Made by a program: the position numbers and the translations under genes. Source: Rhodosorus marinus (lineage: Eukaryota > Rhodophyta > Stylonematophyceae > Stylonematales > Stylonemataceae). From it: a DNA stretch of 64,000 bases. The notes beneath the pieces were generated by a model. That model worked only from the letters and a program-made list of their open reading frames with translations, did not search any database and was not told where the DNA came from. The DNA is taken from assembly GCA_029953675.1 (NCBI GenBank), contig JAMWBK010000008.1, positions 1 to 64,000 on the forward strand, given 5' to 3'. Numbering within the stretch: position 1 is the first letter of the stretch; each line of letters opens with the position of its first letter. This document shows positions 50,128 to 60,062 of this stretch, piece after piece.

Positions 50128-51418
50128 CGGGCCTCCCCTCAGTCGGGAAGGCAGATCGAATATCCGGAGGAGGTGCCTCGGAGGGAGGCTCAGGAGCCGC
50201 ACGACGCTTACGTGGGGGGCGCACGAAGGAACAAAAAGACCTGAAGAACGTAGACACAGGGTTTTCAGCAGCGGAGTCTTGACTGAGGGTGTCCAGAGCC
50301 AGCGGATTCGGAGAGGCCGATGGTGCTTCTGCCATGTCGGTGGAACGAGCCTCGGAGACAGGGCGAGGGGAGGAAGGGTGCTCAAGAGTCAGCGGTAGAA
50401 GGTCAAACGCAGGGTGGGCTTCCAGCAGGGTGGCCTCAGTGGAGAGGAAGGCCTCTAGCGCGGTGCGGAGGACCCCGCGAGGAGGAAAACGCGCGAAGAG
50501 GCTCGCCTGTATGCGCGAGTGCCGCGCCGCATGAGTGTGTAGCGCGACAACCGAAGCCTGCGAGGCATTCAGGTTTTGCAAGGCCGACGGAGGAACCCAT
50601 CCGGCGTCAAAACGATCGAACTCGACAAACAAAGAGACATGAGGACGAATCAGTATCATGTTGGCCAGAGCAGAGCGCTGGGGCGCGGGGGTGCTTACAA
50701 GCGATTGAAGGAACTGGTAAGCCGAGTCAGTAACAAGAAAACAGGCATGAGGGCCCGTGAAGTCCACATATAGGAATTCAGACGGGGCGACCCCAAGGGA
50801 GGAAGCCATGGTGTCGCGAAAATCGCGGTAGTGGACGGGGGCGCGGCCCGGACCACGAGAGGGGGTCTGGGGACGCACGTTCGTCATCCAAACAAAGTGG
50901 AACGGAGATAGTTGGCGAGAAGAGTCAATAGGGATGTGTTGTGGCATCATACGCACCATTGCCGTCGTGCGTTGTTCAGAAGAGCCCCTGCGCAGGACCT
51001 GCGAATAGGTCGCACGTGGGGCACTGGAGGGAGCAGGAGTCGGGCCCGACGCGGGCCTAGGAGGCGTCTGTCCTTCAATAGGGGTAGGCCAGTCGGAATC
51101 AGGAATGACCGGAGCGGAGCGCTCGGGTCGGGTGGAGGCATGCCCCGCTGTACCGTGCGGATCCGCGGGGACGGGCACCGGGGGGTATGGGGCAGGCGCG
51201 GAGGCGGAGAAGCGCTCCAAATAGGCGATCAGCAGGGGCAGGCGGTGTTTCTGGGAAGCATTCACAAGAAGACTCGTCAGTTTCGAGCAGATCACATGGG
51301 CCAACTCGTCAGCGCAGTCCGTGAGGGTGGCCGCGGTACTAAACCCGCCCACGCTGAGCTCCACGCGCGCTGAGAGAACGGCTCCGTCCGCCGGAATGGG
51401 TGGGGAAACCCCAACCAT
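50120..51418 (-). CDS. Family B ORF1 protein
   Basis: 432 residues from the ATG at 51418 (MVGVSPPIPADGAVLSARVE), chosen because family C ORF1 starts at the equivalent Met. After a Pro-rich stretch comes a block that aligns with A3 ORF1: FVWMTNVRPQTPSR, LGVAPSEFLYVDFTGPHACF and LQSLVSTP. This suggests all three families share one ORF1 fold. The C-terminus is Pro/Ser-rich with a basic KRRAAPEPP. No zinc knuckle or coiled coil seen. The stop overlaps the ORF2 start by eight bases (ATGTCTGA). Confidence 0.75.
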   Translation of the reverse strand: MVGVSPPIPADGAVLSARVELSVGGFSTAATLTDCADELAHVICSKLTSLLVNASQKHRLPLLIAYLERFSASAPAPYPPVPVPADPHGTAGHASTRPERSAPVIPDSDWPTPIEGQTPPRPASGPTPAPSSAPRATYSQVLRRGSSEQRTTAMVRMMPQHIPIDSSRQLSPFHFVWMTNVRPQTPSRGPGRAPVHYRDFRDTMASSLGVAPSEFLYVDFTGPHACFLVTDSAYQFLQSLVSTPAPQRSALANMILIRPHVSLFVEFDRFDAGWVPPSALQNLNASQASVVALHTHAARHSRIQASLFARFPPRGVLRTALEAFLSTEATLLEAHPAFDLLPLTLEHPSSPRPVSEARSTDMAEAPSASPNPLALDTLSQDSAAENPVSTFFRSFCSFVRPPRKRRAAPEPPSEAPPPDIRSAFPTEGRPDV

Positions 51419-51677
51419 AACGATTGGAAGGTGTGAAAAACCGATTCTCCCACGAAACCCCCAAAAAGAGAACTTGTTCCCAACGTTTGCAACCAAAGAA
51501 AAACCACCACGACCTCCAAGGGGCGCTAGCAACCCCCAGCACGCACCACACCACTAGAAGATGCGGGGGAAAGGCTGCAGAAAGAAGCACCTCCCACCGA
51601 AGAACACAATTGCGACTCAAAACCACCAAAAGCCAGCACCATACACGCTCACGAAACCAAAAACAAAGTTCATTCAA

Positions 51678-51813
51678 TTCCCAGCGCTTGGTAGCACTGG
51701 TCGTAGCTCTGCAGCTGGTGGAGAAAGGCGACAGCTGGGTCTGCTGTGGCCTGCTCCGCTGCAAGGTGTTCCCCATTCCTCTCTCCCTCTTGTGCTGCTC
51801 CCCTGTGCTGGTC

Positions 51814-51852
<39 letters not shown>

Positions 51853-52014
51853 TAGCAGTTCTTTCTCCCTCTCCATCTCGCGGGTACCCGAGGTGTGTGG
51901 GCCCGCGATCACAAGCGGCTCGGGGTACGGCCCGCGAACCTCCTTCACAATCATACTTGTAACTGTTAATCAGCTTTTACCGTCGTTTACCACAAACAAA
52001 GCCGTCCAAAAACC
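51678..52014 (-). pseudogene. Family A element, lineage A3 copy 2: 5' end and ORF1 start
   Basis: 5' UTR from 52014, ORF1 ATG at 51954 (MIVKEVRGPYPEPLVI), poly-Gln tract, FLHQLQSYDQCYQALGI, then cut at 51678 by the 5' end of the family B element. It supplies the intact start codon that A3 copy 1 has lost. Confidence 0.8.
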
Positions 52015-52082
52015 AAAACCCCAGACCCCAGACTAACGTAACCGTAAGCTTACCCCTGTCCAGGGAGACTAACGTAACCCCA
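52015..52082. repeat. Telomere units flanking a 25-nt miniature A 3' end
   Basis: C-rich telomere (52017-52042), then GTAAGCTTACCCCTGTCC AGGGAG (52043-52067), then another unit (to 52082). The middle piece reads in sense as the 3' UTR hairpin loop (TGGACAGGGG) joined directly to the element terminus (AAGCTTAC). Confidence 0.65.
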
Positions 52083-54060
52083 GTAGTACTGCTACGGTCC
52101 AAACGGTCCATACGAGACTAAACCACCGAGGTGTGTCGTCAAGGGACTTTCTAAGGAGCCATGTCGCATTATTGCCCTTTAGGGGATCGATTGGTAGAAT
52201 CTATACCCGACCCAAGCTTGCTCGCAAACCGTAAGAATCGATGCCAATGAATCCTGCCATAGAGTCCAAAAAACCCGAACCGCGGAAAACCTACACGTGA
52301 GTAACCAGCCGCAGGGCTTCAGACGATATTAGTAGAAACCATTCACAGGTCATCATCACATACCTTGTCATCTACCCGTCAGAATCGAACGAATGGTTTA
52401 ATCAGAATCCGCGGAATGATGGAATTTCCCGAACGCTGGTTGCGTTCAGAAATGGTAGTTCTCCGTGATGTGGATTGTACTACTTGTGGTATCAGCTTTG
52501 CAGACTGAGAAACTCCTGATCGGAGATGCCATGGACAGAGGTTTTAGAGTACTGGCTTGGTCTGCGAAAGGCCCTTGACAAAAGCTTCCCAAACCGACTC
52601 CGCTGAAACCTCATGATCGTTCATAAACAGCTCCGAAAGCAGAATAATCCAGTTTGCACTTTCGCTAAACTGTGCACTCATTATTTGCAACTCTTTCGTC
52701 CCCCGGCAGCTAGGGGGCACAGTGGGCACTGTCAATAAGAGCTAAGTACCGAATGAAAACGGACAACGTAGAATCGGATCGACTTTCAGGTCACCTGCTA
52801 CCATTCGAAATATATGGTTTATTCGACCGTGTGCTGTACTGCAAGAGATATCGGAGCATGAAACGTTTCGTTCAGCTTTGCCTTTGGCTCCTTCAATTAG
52901 ACCGCACTCGCATAGAAACAAGTGAAGAGCGGAAGTGTGTCCGCGGAGATGCTGGCACTGAGTTCGGAGGTACAGATCAGATTAGTATGCCCAGATAGTT
53001 TCGCTCAAACAAAATCCGCGCGGGAAAACCAGCTTTCGGCGCTCGCGGATCAGCGCATACTCTGCGTCTAGATCCACTTCTTATGATGCTATGGAGGAGT
53101 TGCATGCACACCAAAAAAGAAAAGCAGTTGTCATGAGTAGAATTCCCTCGTCCTAAACGTCATCGCAAAACGTACCGTAGTCAATCCTGCAAAAGCGTGA
53201 TGGGATCTGTATTTGGAGCCGCGCGGACTTGCAACCAAAAGGACTCGAGGCTCTCGTTAGCTTCCAAGCGCTTCTGAATCCAAACTTAAAGGCGACGATG
53301 CAAGGTGTCTATGTATCTGTCGTTCGTTGCCTCTCATCCACTCATGTGCGAGTTCACTACTCGTGGGATAGAGCTCTCCAGGATGCTTCCACTTTCCAAT
53401 ATGTTCCCATCAAAGTTCACCTCCATGAATCTAGCATCCAGATCACCCTCTCGAGTAGCCCTAGAGCTTAGCAACCACACCCTAGCGCTACTTGAGAGGG
53501 GAATGCAACTCTGACTGATCATCATTATCCCTCCTTCCCAAGAGTCCTATGCCCAAACAAAATTCAGAGAAATTCAACCCCTCCAAAAATCATCTAATTC
53601 AAAAAAAACTTACTGGCAATATTTTATAACGAAATAAACTTATGGAAGTCCATCTTTTTATTATAAACAAATATGAAAAAGGAGAAACCCAAAATTCAAA
53701 ATATTTCCTTGACCTGAATATTATCTTACTATTTTTAGATAAATATATCAATAATAAATATTCTATGAAATTCAATATATATATTTCATCCAAGCCATAA
53801 AATATACAATAATCGAATCATTGATTTCTTAGGTTGAAGGGGAAATATTACTGAAATGGTTGCTGTAAACGAGAAAGTCTCCCAAATTAGAGATTTGTTC
53901 GCGCGGTCTGTTTTCGTGGTAGACGACAAGCTTTGGCTGGCTTTCGTGTTTTGGAAGGGGCTTGGGAATCCGCTCGCGTGAGTTGGGGTGAGAACTACGG
54001 ATTTCGATGAATCCAGATGTGAGACTGCTACTTGGGAAAGACGCCCGTGGCCTCTTTTCT
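52083..54060. other. Long non-coding stretch before the STEAP-like gene
   Basis: No recognisable gene; short frames exist but none has motifs. 53570-53830 is very AT-rich. Small exons of an intron-containing gene could be hidden here and I cannot exclude them. Confidence 0.4.
52379..52409 (-). mobile_element. 15-nt family B tail with 8-bp target-site duplication
   Basis: TCAGAATC at 52379-52386 and 52402-52409 brackets GAACGAATGGTTTAA, the antisense of the B terminus. It lies in otherwise unique DNA. Confidence 0.75.
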
Positions 54061-54066
54061 CGAGCC

Positions 54067-54074
54067 TATATAAT
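54067..54074 (+). promoter_or_regulatory. TATA box of the STEAP-like gene
   Basis: TATATAAT 76 bp upstream of the first ATG. Good match in sequence and distance for a core promoter with a short 5' UTR. Confidence 0.5.
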
Positions 54075-54149
54075 GAGAGGCTTGGGCACAGTCGCGAGAG
54101 TTGTATGGATGTACGGGTATTGTGGCTTAGGAGCTAGAGGAAGTTGAAG

Positions 54150-55649
54150 ATGATAGCTGTGGACCTTGGCGTTGATGGCCATGGCGGCAGGTCGAGTTTG
54201 GACGGATTGCGGATCGCTGTACTCGGCACGGGACAGTATGGATCTGCCTTTGCAGAGCGGCTTGGACGGAACAACGCTGGAATAAGTGTCGTTTTGGGAT
54301 CGAGGAGAGAGCTTATAGACCCAAACGGATTTCCACTTCCGTGCTCGGTTCTTTCTTATGAGCAGGCTGCGGAAGAATCAGATGTTATTGTTTTTGCATT
54401 CAAAGTCGACGACCATGCGGACGTCGTGGCAAGCTTGGGAAACCGGCTGGAAGGTAAAGTGATTGTCGATGTCTCGAATTCGGCACATAGAAGCTACCTA
54501 CAGAGAATCAGGGAGAGACTATCCAGAACCCAAAACATCGACCAAAGCGCTGGTGGGTCAAATACAATACGTCTCCACCGCCTTCTAGAAAAAGAGCTGG
54601 TACACGCTGACGTTGTTAAGGCATTCAACAACATCTCGGCCTACTCGCTCTCCCTTCCCAGTAGAAGCCCAGGCGCCAGCAGGAACGCCTGTATGATATC
54701 TGGCGACAGTGACGATGCTAAACAGCTCGTCGCAAGAATTGCCCGGACCATGGGATTCGAAGTCGTTCACATGGGAGGTCTGGACGCATCGGCCGGACAG
54801 GAGGGAGCAGTCCATAGTTTCTTTGAGGGGTGGAAGATTGCTTGTGGCATTGGTTTTGCGCTTACCGTCGCCTTCCTGCTGTATGTAACGATAGCCTACT
54901 GGGCAATAAGCTCGTTGGAATGGATTACCTACCCAACCAGGTCGTTTCTAATCGTAACTGGAGACGTATCGGCTGGACTGTTGGCCATGACCTTTCTGCC
55001 CGGACCGATTGCCGCGTTCTGGCAGCTGTTTCGAGGTACGGCGACGCGTCCATTCCCGGCGTGGTTTGGGACTTGGCTGACGATTCGGAAACAGCTTGGA
55101 CTGCTCTCATTCGCAATCTCAATCCCTCACGTGATCATGGCATGCAAGGGAGACGAACCGACGGAGTTGAGAATCTCAAGTCAGCTTGCACCAGTATTCG
55201 GGACAGTGGCGTTTCTTCTGTTCTTCGTCATGTCCTCCTGCTCGAGGGGCACGGCATCCGCGCACTTCACGTGGTCTGAGTTCCGATTCATTTTTGTCCA
55301 CATCGGATACGGCGTTGTAGGCTTCACCCTAGCCCACGTGGTGTGTATTGGAGTGGGGCATGTTGAGGACTTTCACAGCTCGGCAGACAGCACTTCACCG
55401 TTCTCGGGTGAAACCGCGCTGAGCGCAATGTTCCTAGTAGGTGTGCTCGGACTTTCGATTCTACTCAAGCTCATCGTATCAGTACCACCGATGCGCACCT
55501 GGGTAGGGAGGATCAGATCTCACCAGAAGCTTGACTTATTTCCAGTTTGGCTGCGACTCAGCACCTCACCGAGCGACGCGGATGTTAACGCCAGTTTGGA
55601 TCCCGATCGGACTGTTCCAGTTTCTCAAGATTCCGTTCCCGAAGATTAG
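54150..55649 (+). CDS. STEAP-like transmembrane metalloreductase
   Basis: A complete intronless 499-residue protein; the first ATG is at 54150. Residues 20-200 form an F420H2:NADP oxidoreductase-like domain with GTGQYG at 26-31, then VLGSRREL, DVIVFAFKVDDHADV and KVIVDVSNS. Residues 228-450 hold about six membrane helices beginning KIACGIGFALTVAFLLY. His327 (SIPHVIMA) and His396 (TLAHVV) are placed as the haem ligands of STEAP helices 3 and 5. STEAP proteins pass electrons from NADPH through FAD and haem to Fe3+ or Cu2+ at the membrane, so a role in metal uptake is likely. The 60-residue polar C-terminus is not typical. Neighbours give no operon-like context. Confidence 0.85.
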   Translation: MIAVDLGVDGHGGRSSLDGLRIAVLGTGQYGSAFAERLGRNNAGISVVLGSRRELIDPNGFPLPCSVLSYEQAAEESDVIVFAFKVDDHADVVASLGNRLEGKVIVDVSNSAHRSYLQRIRERLSRTQNIDQSAGGSNTIRLHRLLEKELVHADVVKAFNNISAYSLSLPSRSPGASRNACMISGDSDDAKQLVARIARTMGFEVVHMGGLDASAGQEGAVHSFFEGWKIACGIGFALTVAFLLYVTIAYWAISSLEWITYPTRSFLIVTGDVSAGLLAMTFLPGPIAAFWQLFRGTATRPFPAWFGTWLTIRKQLGLLSFAISIPHVIMACKGDEPTELRISSQLAPVFGTVAFLLFFVMSSCSRGTASAHFTWSEFRFIFVHIGYGVVGFTLAHVVCIGVGHVEDFHSSADSTSPFSGETALSAMFLVGVLGLSILLKLIVSVPPMRTWVGRIRSHQKLDLFPVWLRLSTSPSDADVNASLDPDRTVPVSQDSVPED

Positions 55650-56088
55650 CTGTATATTCCCAAAACCAAACTAAAAAGCAAATACATACAACGCACGTTC
55701 GTGCATCACCTCCGTCCCCTTGCGCCCACTGTCTCTCAGTTCCTGGGGGGAAGACCGCTTTATGTCTTCTCCAACGGACACTTTCAACTGGCATCTACTC
55801 GAGTAGCCTGAAGCGCTGCGCAGGGTGTGAAGGGGAACTCAGAAGGTCTAGGCGGCGATGGGGCGGCTTGGCAAGCACTTTCAACTAAACGTTGCCTATT
55901 CCAGGGTGGGCTCACCGAGACGGGAGGGGCGCTTGGCAGCCATGCCCGTCAGTCTTCAGAGTCTAAGTAGCTCAAATGCTTACTCCACCGTAGCTTTGTA
56001 CGTTGGAATTTGTCTGAATTTGCCGCTCATTTCAAAAGCGTGTGCAAACCGGAGGAGTTGTCCCTCCGAGAACGCAGAAGCGTACATC
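55650..56088. other. 3' flank of the STEAP-like gene with a decayed family C 3' end
   Basis: 55797-55842 (GTAGCCTGAAGCGCTGCGCA then GGGTGTGAAGGGGAACT) is an antisense relic of the C 3' UTR. Nothing else recognised. Confidence 0.5.
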
Positions 56089-56565
56089 GATATACCCCGA
56101 ACGAATGGTTTAATCGGAGGCTGAAAAAAAAAATCCCGAGGGGAAAAAAAGACTAAGCGCGGCGAAGTACTCGCGCCTCCAACATCAAAGCGGCATTCAT
56201 GCGCCACAGCAGGAAACTTAAACGGGTAAACAACGATTGAAGACGGTCAGGGCGTTCGCGGAACAACTCCCGAAGCCAGCGAGAACCAACAGAGTCCATG
56301 AACCCAAAGCACTCAATGATCAGGGGTACCAAGCGATGTGCTAGTGCCGAAGCACGAACACCAGGGGAAGACAAAGCCCCCGCGTATTTGATCTCTTTGC
56401 GGCGTCTCATGCTGGCGGCGGCAGATCCACGGCGCTCCCCCGCAGCCGGGAGATAACGACTAGCTTGAGGGTTAGGAACAGCAAGATCAACGTATGTGGT
56501 ACGGCGGCTGTCGTCACAGGTGATCACCAGGTCGGCTACACGGCGTTCATCATGGGATATACCCC
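56089..56565 (-). mobile_element. 457-bp family B insertion with 10-bp target-site duplication
   Basis: GATATACCCC at 56089-56098 and 56556-56565 brackets the end of ORF2 and the 3' UTR of B in antisense (56099-56555). The coding part runs from HDERRVADLVITCDDSRR to the stop at 56153. It includes most of the RLE core but lacks the zinc motif. Confidence 0.9.
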
Positions 56566-56635
56566 AAGGCAGGCCTTTGTGCAACGGTCCAGGGAAGCTA
56601 CGGTGCGAGATCGGCGGGCGAAAATGTTCAGATAA

Positions 56636-58067
56636 TCAAACTGGACTCAACTTCAGTTTTTCGGGGCTCTTCTTCACCAACCTTATATGGGGGTAGCCAG
56701 CCATTGCCGGTGTCGTAGAACAACCTCCAACATTCGAGAGATTGTCCCCAACCAAAGGATCGATAACATAGGGCGCACAAGAATTCGTCAGGGCGACAAT
56801 AGGGTCCAGATTGTGAGTCTCAAGAAGATTGTCAATCTTAGCCTGAGCTCCCTCCACGTTTGCTTTCCTGGCCGCCAAGTACGACTCATCTCCCCTCCCA
56901 GGAAAGCCTGCGGTCTTCTCCAAAACGTCTTGCCCAAAGAATGGCATCACTCTGTCCGCGTGTTTTCGATTGTATTCGATCAGATCAAGGATACCATCTA
57001 GTCTGCCAGTCTTCGGCAGACTGGTGTCCAAGGAATCCTTGAGTTCAGTCAACAAAACCTTCTCTTCATTCTCGTTGAACAGGTCATACCCGTCCGCGTG
57101 AATTTCAACTATTTCGGCGCCAAGGCTTTCTAAATTGGTGATCGCCGCGATCATAGCAGCGTCAGAACCTTGATGCGTGGACACTGTATCAACATCACAA
57201 ATCCAAGGCGGATATCCTTCAGCATACTGTCGGTGGTGCCCGCCTCGTCAACAAGAAACTTTGTGTAATCGGCACCGACGTAGTCTTTGCTCCATTCCGT
57301 AACAGGATCGTCTGCATCCACACCGGTCAGCACAGTTAGCAGCATAGCAACGTCATGAACACACCGCCCCATCGGCCCGAGCGTGTCCTGAGTGGGGCTG
57401 AACGGCATGACCCCAGTTCGACTCAAAAGTCCAACAGTAGGTTTCAAACCGACGATACCGGTCATAGCAGCGGGTCTAGTGATGCTTCCGTCTGTTTCCG
57501 CGCCAATTGCCACGGTGCATAAGCTTGCGGAGACAGCGGTCCCACTCCCAGAGCTGGATCCAAAAGGAGTTCGGTCAAGAACGTATGGGCTCCTCGTCTG
57601 CCCTCCCAGAGTGCTCCATCCTGAACATCCGTTCTCTGAGCGAAGGAACCCCATTCACTCATATTCGTTTTACCGAGGATCACCGCACCCGCCTCGCGCA
57701 ATTTTTGGACGATAAACGCATCTTTGGGAGCCACATATCCTTCCAACGCAAGGCAACCACAGTTTGTGGACATTTTGTCGGCAGTTCCAATACATTGCTT
57801 CAAGAGAACTGGAATCCCATGCAGCGGCCCACGGGGACCATTCTCAGCACGCTCCTCATCTAGCTTACGGGCAATTTCCACCGCATCCGGATTTACCTCG
57901 ATCACGCTTCGCAAAGTTGGACCGGATTGATCCAAGTCCTCGATTCTCTTCACGTAGCCCTCAACTGCTTCTACTGAAGTCAAAACACGGGTTTCAAACC
58001 TCTCCTGCAGATCCGTAACGCTGGCTTCTACCAGTTCCCCATGACCTGTTTTGTCTTTGACGAACAT
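56636..58067 (-). pseudogene. Amidase-signature-family gene, frameshifted and 3'-truncated
   Basis: Starts at the ATG at 58067 (MFVKDKTGHGELVEASVTDL). Amidase-signature features: GPLHGIPVLLKQCI with the catalytic Lys position, GKTNMSEWGSF, PFGSSSGSGTAVSA (nucleophile region), TDGSITRPAAMTGIVGLKPT (cis-Ser region), and later LDPIVALTNSCAPY. Such enzymes hydrolyse amide bonds of varied substrates. A base is missing near 57646 (GSF to RSENGCSGW) and another near 57195 (between GFVML and DTVSTHQGS). After MAGYPHI the usual C-terminal 60-80 residues are absent. Three lesions make it a pseudogene, probably of a once functional host gene. Confidence 0.85.
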
Positions 58068-58104
58068 GATAGGAAGCAACGACTGAACTCAGCAAAGTAC
58101 CAAA

Positions 58105-58395
58105 GAAGTCTGGAGACGAAAACAAATACCACCGGAACCTTCGGCTCCCCCTCCCTCCCCCCTTTGGCGACGATGAGCCAAGTCCGAACCTCGAAATTCC
58201 TGGAGACGAAAACAAACACCACCGGAACCTTCTGCTCCTCCTCCCTCCCCCCCCTTCTTTACCTTGACCCGCGATCGACCAACACGAACAGATTTTATTA
58301 TCTCCCACGGCTTTAACGGATTTTTTCTCCCCAACGGCTTTTTTCTCCCCGACGGCTTTTTTCTTCCCAACGCCTTTTTTTCAGGCCAACGTACT
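58105..58395. repeat. Short tandem repeats upstream of the amidase pseudogene
   Basis: GGAGACGAAAACAAA.ACCACC and the following 35 bp occur at 58111 and 58200. A CT-rich unit of about 18 bp, TTTTTTCTCCCCAACGGC, is repeated four times with variation at 58319-58390. No coding. Confidence 0.7.
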
Positions 58396-58499
58396 GTATG
58401 TTTTTTTCCCTTTTTTTGGAGAACGATAGTGCTGTGCTTCCCATCGTACGCCGGCAATCTGGTCTTGAAATTGGATTGGATTTATTGGATGGATTTATT

Positions 58500-58745
58500 A
58501 GCACTACGCAAGGCGTGAAAAGGGACTAAGAACTAGGTAGGGAAGCGTGCAAACCCAGGCACCTATGGCGCGCCTGAGCCAGCATGCTGCTCGAGTAGCG
58601 CCACAGAGACGCTTAAACGCCGCAAAAGTTCCAAGTATTCAATAGGATGCTCAGCGAAACATTTCCGCGACCACTCCAAACCCGACTTCTCCACGTGGCC
58701 AAAGCTTTCCACAATGAAAGGCTGGAACCGGTGTGAGCGACCCTC
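58500..58745 (-). pseudogene. Family C 3' end fragment
   Basis: Antisense of C: the 3' UTR (GCACTACGCAAGGCGTGAAA), stop, and coding back to SHRFQPFIVESFGHVEKSG. It is cut at 58745 and joined to a family A fragment in the other orientation. It resembles the subtype at 42200. Confidence 0.8.
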
Positions 58746-58914
58746 TAGACGACGTTACGGAAGGGGGTATACAGTGGACACGCCTTACACACTGCCCGGT
58801 TCCCACACGGCGCTTTGTGCCCCGCGTACACGTCCATACCTGGAGCCGCCTCCTCCGTGCTGCACTTGAACTTTCCATGGACAGAACCGCACCAACAAAC
58901 GCCAGTCTGCTGCT
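58746..58914 (+). pseudogene. Family A ORF2 N-terminal fragment, capped by telomere repeat
   Basis: Reads DDVTEGGIQWTRLTHCPVPT, RRFVPRVHVHTWSRLLRAAL and MDRTAPTNASLL, the pre-RT region of A3-type ORF2. At CTGCT it passes directly into TGGGGTTACG. Confidence 0.75.
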
Positions 58915-59083
58915 TGGGGTTACGTTAGTCTGGGGTTTCTTAACGCATAGATAGATTGCTTCTTCCTTCCTTACGGGCTCCACTAGGGAGTCCTCTAGTA
59001 AAGCGTTCACGGTTACGTAGTCTGAGGTAACCCTTGTTGGAGCGGTTCTGTCCATGGAAAGTTCAAGTTAGTCTGGGGTAACC
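58915..59083. repeat. Compound telomere junction with two fold-back points
   Basis: Order: telomere unit (58915-58935, G), A1-type 3' end (58936-59010, +), degenerate unit (59011-59027, G), reversal to TAACCC, a 33-bp inverted piece of the preceding A fragment (59034-59066), another unit (G), and reversal to TAACC of an antisense A 3' end. Twice a G-rich unit is followed immediately by C-rich bases, as in head-to-head joining. Confidence 0.7.
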
Positions 59084-59950
59084 GTAAACTTTACTGGGCA
59101 GCTGCCTACTGCAGCGTATCACTATTTCTACTGCTATCTAGGGAAGTGTTTACTCTAACCATGCTACCGGGGTCTCATGCTACGTTCTGAAGAAAAAAAA
59201 GGAACCAGTGGATTCTCGAACTGGTCCACTCGCAGAGCGCCTACCGCTATCTCTGCGTTACCTTGCCAAAGTTTCCGGTTCATCTGAGCCCTGACATCGC
59301 TCAGCTCCGCAGTCCGGTGCAATAGGTATTTGCAGCTATCTCGTAGAAATTCCTGTGCTATGGGGCCTGTCCGCGCAAAGCTTTCGATCGCGATTGGAAT
59401 GAACTTGTCGTCTGGCCTCTCAACCGACGTCGCCTCTTTGTAATGTGCTATTTTCCACCTCTCCGCTCGCTTCGCTGCGTACCAATTCTCTGAGCTACTA
59501 CCCTTCACGTATTTCTCCTGCAGTGGCGAGGTAACCGTCACATCCAGCGCATACCGTTGGAAAGTCCTCGGGTGAGTGGCGATGATATCTGGTCTTAGCC
59601 CGTAATTCTCAAAGTATTTCTCAGGTTCTTGCTGTATGCCCAGGAAATTCCATCTATTCAGCCAGAGCACGAGCTCCGTGCAGATTTCGTCATGCCTCCG
59701 CTGCCAGAGTCCCGTCGAGGTTGGGCAGTGGTGAAATCTTTGTACACCTGTAGTACTATGTGTACTATTGCAACTAGTACACTTCTCCGTCGTCCTCAGT
59801 CCCGGGATCGGCAGGCCCAACAGTTGTCTAACGCTCACCTGCAGTTCCGTCGAGTCCAGTTTTTTTTAGCGCCAAAGTCGGCATTTCTCGCAGCCACACT
59901 CCCGATCCCGAACCGGCCGCAGACCGGATTCGAGCACGGTTTTCGCGGGA
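59084..59950 (-). pseudogene. Family A element, lineage A8 copy 1: RLE and 3' end
   Basis: The frame 59164-59838 holds the zinc motif CTSCNSTH...HHC and the R-P-D-x14-D core, ending RSMRPR. Upstream an eight-A run (59858-59869) shifts the frame against GSGVWLREMPTL. 5'-truncated at 59950 against a telomere unit. The 3' end is GTAAACTTTACTGGGCAGC in antisense. Confidence 0.8.
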
Positions 59951-60062
59951 ACCCCAGACTAACGTAACCGTGAACGCTTTACTAGAGGACTCCCTAGTGG
60001 AGCCCGTAAGGAAGGAAGAAGCAATCTATCTATGCGTTAAGAAACCCCTAGTGGGTAACCCC
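59951..60062 (-). mobile_element. Telomere unit and 86-bp A1-type 3' end
   Basis: An inverted copy of 58936-59017. Translated in the plus strand it opens into the following RT frame (NALLEDSLVEPV...), but this is antisense 3' UTR, not a protein start. GTAACCCC at 60055-60062 may be a stub of another telomere unit. Confidence 0.75.

Larger units (their letters stand above)
45533..51677 (-). mobile_element. Near full-length family B RLE retrotransposon with a second B copy inside
   Basis: About 4.75 kb of element interrupted by a 1.38-kb plus-strand B copy (48123-49504). Order in sense: about 260-bp 5' UTR, ORF1 (51418-50120), ORF2 (50127-45576), a short T-rich 3' UTR with CCCCCGAGGGG, and the tail GATTAAACCATTCGTTCG. 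It lies between an A7 fragment and an A3 fragment that do not continue one another, so the flanks have been rearranged. ORF2 carries one nonsense codon and one 14-bp duplication, so this copy is recently dead. Confidence 0.85.

Noticed and set aside
45533-51677. Target-site duplication for the long family B element
   Set aside because: GTAATGGTGAC beside the 3' tail has no match beside the 5' end; the flanks belong to two different A fragments.
52744-52998. Small host gene
   Set aside because: An 81-codon ATG frame without motifs, signal peptide or flanking signals; not distinguishable from chance.
59970-60062. N-terminus of a 593-residue protein beginning NALLEDSLVEPV
   Set aside because: These codons are the antisense of a family A 3' UTR that happens to be open into the RT frame; the real frame is a 5'-truncated ORF2.
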